A DNA stretch of 64,000 nucleotides from Thermothelomyces thermophilus ATCC 42464. Lineage: Eukaryota > Ascomycota > Sordariomycetes > Sordariales > Chaetomiaceae. The stretch spans positions 682,001-746,000 of the forward strand of contig NC_016472.1 of the NCBI RefSeq assembly GCF_000226095.1, given 5' to 3'. The translations under genes were made by a program, and so were the position numbers. The notes below the pieces were generated by a model. It searched no databases, was not told the origin of the DNA, and worked only from the letters and a program-made list of their open reading frames with translations. Each line of letters begins with the position of its first letter. The first letter of the stretch is position 1. Shown here one piece after another: positions 57,442-64,000 of the stretch.

Positions 57442-59010
57442 ATGCCGGGCAGACGCTACATTGGCCTCAGCAGCCAACAGCGTGTCCCTCACCTCCTGAG
57501 TTCCTTCAGCAAAAAGCCCGTTGCGAAAGGTATTAAGGACGTTGATGTGGATGCCCCTCCGTTGAGCAGCTCCGATTCGAGCGACAACGAGGGACTACCG
57601 ACCAGGGCGAACATCCAGCCCACTCAGTTTTCCGATTCTCGTCAGAGCAAGTCACCGCTCAAACGAGATGTCAGGAACTCCGGGGCCAATGGAAGCGGCA
57701 TAGCGCCAGGCGAACGCTTCAAGCGGACTAGGGCTTCAACACGTCGGGGCTCCGCGGGAGAGCTCGGCTCAAGCTTCCAACGCGTGGACAGGCAGCAGGA
57801 GGCGGAGGCTATTGACAGCGATGATGCGACGAGTCCTCCGGTATCGAAAAGACCTAAGAGGAGTCCCCCAGGCGATGGAGAGTTGGACAACCACTTTAAC
57901 TCGGAGTTCTTCACCAAGAGAGCGACTCCGAGCAGACGTTACGGCAAACAGCCGAAAACCGTTGGGGGCAAGCAGCCCAGGCGGGCGGCATCACCAGCCA
58001 GAACTTTTGAACCCCCACCAGAGGATTCGATGTCAGACGCAGAGGATGTAGACAGATACAAGCTCAAGCTCCCATCATCACCGTCGGAGACCGGGTCAGA
58101 AACCCTGTCGCCAGCCCGCAAGTTCAAGCCGATTCAGGATCTCGGATCTCCAGAACCGCCATCTCCAACGCGGAAAAGGCGTTTGAAAATGCCGAATGAC
58201 GATGGTCCGCTGCTCTCTGGAAACTATGACCCGGAAGAGTCCCAGCGACCGGTGTTCACAATACCGGATGAGATTCCGGACTCGTTCGTTGGGGACGACG
58301 ACGAGAAGCTCGTCCTCGCCCTTTCTCAAACAACTAATGTCCCCAGCGCGTCGAACCTCATCCGGGATGGATCCATTTCGCCACTGACAGACGCCGACGA
58401 TGTCCCAGACCCGGTCCCAGTCTGCCCGCTCTGCAAGAGCGAGGTCTCCCAGTCCGTCCTGGACGAGTTCAAGGCGGCCCACCCGCGCATGACCGTGTCC
58501 GACATGCGCCGCTTCTGCGAGCAGCACAAGCGGCGGTCGGCGCGCGAGACGTGGATCGCGAAGGGCTACCCGGACATCGACTGGCAGCGGCTGGACGCGC
58601 GGATCGCGGCGCACTACGGCGCCCTGCGGAGGATCCTCGAGGGCGGCGCGCCGTCGCACTACGATGCCCTGTTCCGCGACGCCATCCGGTCGGGCCGCAA
58701 CCGGACCCTCCTCCGGTCCGACGCGAACCTGACGCCCGGGTACTACGGCCTGCGCGGGCTGCGGGCCATGACGGAGAACCTGATCGGCGAGTTCTCGGCG
58801 CTGCTGCGCAGGCGGGCGGTGGAGGACCGGCTGGTGTCGGCCAGGGGATACACCGCGTACCTGCAGGCCGTGCTGGTCCCCGAGCTGGCGGTGAGGCTGA
58901 TCATGGAGGATTTGGGCGTTGGGGAGAAAGAAGCGAGGAAGGTCTTGACGGAGAGCAGTAGTGTTGGGGAACTGCTAAACGACGAGATTGCTGATGTCGT
59001 GTTGGAGGAT

Positions 59011-59041
<31 letters not shown>

Positions 59042-59076
59042 ACGACAAGAACACCAAAAACAAACGACAACAATAA
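57442..59076 (+). CDS. Rtc4-like protein (restriction of telomere capping)
   Basis: Single exon, 544 aa; first ATG of the frame at 57442 (MPGRRYIGL). The N-terminal ~330 residues are disordered, with many SP and basic motifs (SPLKRD, SKRPKRSPP, SPTRKRRLK). A CPLC motif (VPVCPLCKSEVS, ~332) opens the RTC4-like domain: FKAAHPRMTVSDMRRFCEQHKRR, GYPDIDWQRLDARI, HYDALFRDAI, TPGYYGLRGLRAMTENLIGEFSALLRR and AYLQAVLVPELAVRLIMEDLGV. The gene ends in an acidic Asp run (nine D) and a basic tail. Yeast Rtc4 is a nuclear protein of poorly defined function tied genetically to telomere capping. Confidence 0.9.
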
Positions 59077-61668
59077 CCACCATCATGACAATGAGTAGTA
59101 TGGCTATGGGTAGCTGGTGGACATTCATGCGCTTCAGATTCTTGTGGAAAGGGGGGTGGGGGCGGTTTGGGAAGGGAGAAATTTGTATATGTTCCCCGTA
59201 TTTCTGATGGAGCTGACACCTCGATATGTTGTTATGTCGGGCTGCTCTGATGAAGCTACATCTATCAAGTTTCTTATCCTCGTGAGCTGGGAGCGTGTGG
59301 TATCAGTGCTGGTCTGGGGAATAGATCATTCAACTTGTAGAGAGAGTCGAGTGGGATGTTTAAGGTGATGAGTGTTGTGGTACCGTGGTCCTCCTGGTTG
59401 ATGTCTCACGGATACGGGCCTACCTGGCGTCATGAACATAGCATAAGATCCTTTAATGCAGATGTCCTCCGCATGGAATCCTAGACACCCCCCAGTGCAC
59501 GCATATCCCTCATCACTACTAGCAACTCGGTCCGAGGAACGAAGAGCAGACTAATCAGGGGCTTTGAGCCCGTCAATTGTTACCACGCCTTCAGGCCACT
59601 TCAACACAGACTCTAGGGGGCGGCTGTCTGTTTCACCCTGCAGCTAGAAGGATCCGACTTCGGCCATAACATCAAGTGGCCAGACCAAGAAGAGAGGCCG
59701 GCCTGAAAATTCCATTCGCCTCAAGTCTGTAAATCGCGTGCATTGTATATACATACATACAGCTCGCAACATCTGCCATAGTTTGCATACAGCGGAGCTG
59801 CAGGGAAAATATAGTACAAGCACCATGTATTTACCGGCCCTAACTTTCTTCCCTTCATTCAATGTTACGTAGCATATTAATAGCGAGTAGGCATACTACT
59901 CACGGATAACTTTAATACATACTATGCCTCATCTATGCTGAGCTGAACCAGGTATATCCTAGGCGCTTATGTTCTAGTTTGGGTCTAGTCGTGAACAGGG
60001 TAGGATCGGCAGGTTTACACTACTCACACACGCACGTAGATATTCAGCCACGCCTGCATTTGTTTTCTCGCTAGGAACTTAGGATTCAAAGATGGTTTTA
60101 TCACGCTATGTGTATATAACGAGTACTATATAACCAGCACTTTTATCCGTTAAGCTGCTTGAAATCGTGTCGGGATGAAGGCGTAGTCGAAGATGATCTT
60201 GTAAGCTGAATCGCCCCGCGAAGAAGACAGTTGCCTAGAATGGTAATGTGAAACTAAAGGTATAAGGTAAGAACTGCCATAACTTTGTCTTCAGGAGACT
60301 AAGAGCAGCAACCTGTATTATTAAGAACACACTGAGTTGCCTCTTCTATACGAGAGCCCGGAGCTTTCGACTCTCTTCTTGCATGTGTTGTGAACCCGCA
60401 AGGGTGCTAATACACTAGATGTACGGATTACACTAAAGGCCGGGTCTTGGTGGACCAAGAGAGAATCCAGCGGGTGTCTGATCGATAAGCGAGAGCCAGA
60501 CCCGCCTCGGCAGTGCGCACGGCCTAGCTTCTTGCTTTTAGTGTAAGCACACAGGCCAAGCTTCCCCTGTTGTGCAAGTCCCGACCCCAAAAAGACGTTT
60601 GTCCCGGCACTGTGCGAGTCGCCCTAGCATCCGTGGGATTAAGGCATCCCACTGCTCTGTCGAACCCGCAACCCGCAACTAAGCATCGAATGCGAGGAGC
60701 TTGTAATGTTGCACCTCGAGTTCTATTCTCGCCACAGAACGCTTCCCATTTTGCCTGCGTCTGCGGAGTTGCGGGGCTCTCACTCGCCGGGGTCGGCCTT
60801 CACCCGAGACCCCACTGACACGGGCAGCTCAGGGTAGAGGGTTCGAGGTTTTTGATCTGCTCCGGCATACCTGTACTTGTACGGGTTACAGTACAATACT
60901 ATGTACGCGTGTGTCTTCGGTGCATTCAAAGCATCTATGGTGCAAGCAGCCTGAAATTGACTTGATCGTTCTCAGCAAACGGTTCAGACAAGACATCAAC
61001 CAGCCTACCTGGGCGGAATACCTGGTCAAGTTAATAAGTTAGTGTGTGGGCTGTGTTTGCGTATGTAGTGAATATACTAGTATGTGCATACATAAGGTAT
61101 ATAGATGACATATATAGTACTTTGTATGTACAAGCGCGGAATACACTAATTACATGCACGTGCGGAATCCACAGCGTGCGGAGTACGACACGGATCTAGG
61201 GGGCGAGAAAAGAGGAGAAAGCCAACTGCAGCGGATGCCCGACATCCCATCCACAGCTCGCACTGGAGCCTACAGCTGAGTGGCCCACCTCGACCGGCCC
61301 ACAGGCCCGCCAACCTGCCGCCGTTGCTCGAAGCATCGCCTCGCCCATTTCGCCCCGATTCCCATCACAGCAAGCACCATCGCAATCATCATCATCGCCC
61401 GTTAGTGATACGGATGACGGCAGGCACCGGCCAACGGCGACAACCCGAAGCAGACGAGCAAGAGCTACCGCAATCGTGGGCAATGTCCTGATCGGCGCTA
61501 CGAATACCTTCTCGATAACGTGTGTTGCGAGTTGCTAGTGCGTGTGCGAGTGCGAGTTGCTTGTGCGTGTGCGAGTGCGTGTGTTGTTGTTGTGTGTGGA
61601 ATGGCAGTCGCCCACTGAAGCGTGTCTTTGTTACCGCGCGGGTTGCTGCTGCTCTGCAGGCGGTGACA
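59077..61668. other. 2.6-kb gene-free interval before adenylate cyclase
   Basis: More AT-rich than its surroundings, with the 11-mer GTACGGATTAC at 60421-60431, AT-rich patches and TGTGTGCGAGTGCG repeats (61535-61600) near the start of the cyclase gene. Long upstream regions are common for this signalling gene. No gene is seen. Confidence 0.55.
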
Positions 61669-64000
61669 ATGCCCCAGCCCGACGAAACTTCCCGCTTCAG
61701 CTCGATGACGGGCTCCAGCACCGACAGCGGGAGGTCTAGCATCACGGCCAAGCCGCTGCCTGCGACGCCCACGAGCCCATCGCTCCCCAACCCGCCCGGA
61801 GCCGCAGGGAACAACAATGCATCGAGACACGGCCCGCATGGATCGCGATGGGTGGCGCCGTCGCGCCTCAAGACGGACGAGGGCGGCAATCCCACTCGGT
61901 GAGTCTCCCCATTCGGGCAAATCTCTCCAACGTCAGCCGCGGATGCGTCAGCGCGCTTTCTTTTGATTTTTGGCCACCTGCCCTGCCCTGCCCTGCCCTG
62001 CCCTGCCCTGCTCCCCACATCGTCCCCTCTCTCTTTTGAACGTTGGAACTGATGGCCTGCCCCCCTTCCCCGTGCACAGCAGCTCCATCAAGGAATCGGA
62101 CGGCCAAGTCTCGCCCACGTCTAACGATGCGCGTGTCGCGCTATCCCCCTCGTCGACCAACTCGACTACGTCGATGCGCGAGCATCCCATGAGCGATCTC
62201 CGCGACTATCGCCGCGACCTAGCGATCCTCGACCTCGCCGGCGGCCGGTCCTCTCGCACCCAGCAGCAGACCAATCCGTCCACCGGCTCTCTGGGCGGTG
62301 CCGCCTCGGCGCCTCCTCCAGAACCCCCCGTCCCCATGACATTCTACGACGACTCGACCGATAACCTGTCCCTGGGCTCCCAGCTGTCGCCCGGCGTCCG
62401 GACTTCGATCAGCCGCGCCACCCCGGTCGGCAGCACCGACTCTCCAGAGGCCGCATACTTTACCGACGAGAGGCGCCCCTCCGTCGCTAGCATCACCACC
62501 ACAGCGAGCAGTCAAGGCTCGAGAACTAGCGGCGCGAGGGGAGGATTACGGAAGCTGCAGGGATTCTTCGGAGAGGAGTTTCCGGGAAGAGACTCGTCCG
62601 AGATCAGCCTCGCGCACCCCACCGGCGGCAGGGAGCACCGATCGCACTCGCACAGCTACAGCCGGCCGCACAGGGACCGCAACTACTCCAACGCGACGGA
62701 CCACGGCAGAGACGCCTCTCCGTCATCGAGGCCCCGGACTCCGGTGCCGGCACCGGAAGTGGTTCCGTTTCTCTACCAGGAAGCCGATGTACGTGATGCG
62801 ACCCCACCCTCGCCGCCCTTAGCCCTTAGTTAGCCCTTAGCTCTTAGCCCCGGACGCTATTATCCTTTTCCCCCCATTCCTTCTTTGGGCATTGACCCTG
62901 TCAATCGCCCAATGCTACGCCTTCCTGCAACCCTCCGCGCCAACCTTGGACCTTTCGTATTCCTGTGCAAACAGAATACATACATACACACATACATACA
63001 CACACCCCCCCCTCCACGCGCACACAGACAGACAGACACACACACACACACAAACCATGCACTTGCTGACCGTGAATGCGCCAACATAGGACATTGCGCG
63101 ATACGGCGAAGCGCCTGTCCGAGACATCCTCAGCGGCCCGGATCGCGACCGCTACATCACTGACAGCTCCACGCAGAATCCGCCCAGAACCTCGGGTTCC
63201 GGGCGGTCCGGCCACTCCATCGTTCACCTGCCCGGCCACCACAGACACAACAAGAGCAACGAAGATTCGAGATCGCTGCGCCCATCGATTAGCAGGGAGG
63301 ATTCTACCGTGTCCGCCCCCAAGGATCGCGGCGGTTCGGCCGCCATGTACGGCACGAAGTCGCGCGCCCAGAGCCCCGCTCCCAGCGCTCCCAGCGGCTA
63401 CTGGACCTCCAAGGCCGCCGTCGGTGATGGCCAGACGTCCCCCGGGCACCACCACAAGCGGCGCTTCCTTGGTCGCCTGCGGGGGAAGAGGGACAAGGAC
63501 GACTCGGGGGATCTGAGGAAGCTTCCTGCGTCTGCCCAATCTCTCCAACCGCGACCGTCCAGGCACGAGTCTCCGTTTGGCGACGGCCAACAGTCCCAAG
63601 GGTCCGAATGGCCATCCACGCCCGATCCGCGCGAGACCCACGGGCTGCGGCCCGCTTTTGTCCGTGGTGCGACCTTCAACAACAAGTTCCCTTTCTCGTC
63701 CAAGAAGAGCCGTACGGCCCGACAGCGCGATGATCTCGAGGACAACATTGGCCCCACCGACAGGCAAGACACGGGAGGAACCATGTTCCACCTCGATACT
63801 AACCTCAACGACATGGAGGGGATCCTCAGCAGGCCGGTACCCTTGACGCCGATGAACCCCGACTTTCTGAACGAGGTTGACTTCGATAAGCTGCCCATCA
63901 AGTCCGCCGACCCGAGGGGTGCGTGGAATGCGCCCGACAGCTGGGCGGTCCGCCGCGGGGACGAGGCGGTGGCCCAGGTCCCGGAGGCCGACGACATTGG
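61669..64000 (+). CDS. Adenylate cyclase, N-terminal part (runs off window)
   Basis: Exons 61669-61898, 62080-62788 and 63090 to the window end, at least 616 aa. The start MPQPDETSRFSSMTGSSTD and long Ser/Pro/Arg disordered region are typical of filamentous fungal adenylate cyclase (Cr-1/Mac1/AcyA), whose total is over 2000 aa. The decisive block is GGTMFHLDTNLNDMEGILSRP...AWNAPDSWAV, the conserved G-alpha/Ras-associated N-terminal segment. The leucine-rich repeats, PP2C-like and catalytic domains would lie beyond 64000. The enzyme makes cAMP for PKA signalling in growth, conidiation and virulence. The second acceptor is a CAGCAG pair that can shift the product by one Ser. Introns hold CCCTG and CA/TACA repeats. 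Confidence 0.9.
61981..62010. repeat. (CCCTG)6 tandem repeat in an intron
   Basis: Six perfect pentamers in intron 1 of the adenylate cyclase gene. The complementary strand reads GGGCA repeated, fitting a G-quadruplex pattern. Confidence 0.9.
62970..63050. repeat. CA/TACA microsatellite in an intron
   Basis: Compound ACATACATACACA, CACCCCCCCC and (CA)n repeats within intron 2 of the adenylate cyclase gene. Confidence 0.75.

Noticed and set aside
60600-60860. GTTCGA-type words suggesting a tRNA
   Set aside because: No cloverleaf could be drawn on either strand; acceptor, D and anticodon arms do not pair.
62970-63050. Repeats considered as a CRISPR-like array
   Set aside because: Simple di- and tetranucleotide repeats without spacers, in a eukaryotic intron.

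Overview
The window is nuclear DNA of a filamentous ascomycete, most likely a Sordariomycete near the Sordariales/Chaetomiaceae. The evidence is short introns (mostly 50-150 nt) with GT..AG borders and CTNAC-like branch sites, GC-rich third codon positions, Ser/Pro/Gln/Gly-rich low-complexity proteins, and fungal gene families (LYAR, Erd1, Eaf6, Rtc4, Cr-1-type adenylate cyclase). Twenty-two protein genes are called, on both strands. Exons were joined by hand from splice sites, reading phase and family motifs. No tRNA, rRNA, CRISPR array or intact transposon was recognised.

Layout, left to right. 1-2.5 kb: gene-poor. 2.5-8.4 kb: half-size vacuolar/mitochondrial-type ABC transporter (HMT1-like), an unidentified acidic protein, and a Bem46/ABHD13-type hydrolase. 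8.4-11.3 kb: gene-free, holding a near-perfect 37-bp foldback repeat. 11.3-20 kb: LYAR-type nucleolar zinc finger protein, Pex10 and Erd1 on a shared divergent promoter, and a disordered protein with a Gln run. 20-27 kb: Nudix CoA diphosphatase ending in a peroxisomal SKM signal, a Ctr copper transporter, 3-hydroxyanthranilate dioxygenase, and a FAHD1-type acylpyruvase. 28-35 kb: a small unidentified protein, a decayed NB-ARC (NLR) fragment, an SRRM1-type PWI splicing factor, and Eaf6. 35-46 kb: dipeptidyl-peptidase 5, cohesin Rad21/Scc1, and the Golgi Ca/Mn pump Pmr1. 46-54.7 kb: a dynamin-like GTPase, Cog4, a PSI-domain membrane protein, and the molybdopterin synthase small subunit. 55-64 kb: dynamitin, Rtc4, and the 5' part of adenylate cyclase, cut by the window end.

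The genes are mainly housekeeping functions. Several concern the Golgi and traffic (Erd1, Pmr1, Cog4, dynamin-like, dynamitin) or the peroxisome (Pex10, CoA diphosphatase). This looks like ordinary gene order, not a cluster. I found no convincing new multi-gene system. The best leads are non-coding: two short words (TACGGAGTA and GTACGGATTAC) that recur between genes far above chance, the foldback repeat, a 28-A tract where a polypyrimidine tract should precede a 3' splice site, and a TATA box with no recognised gene behind it.
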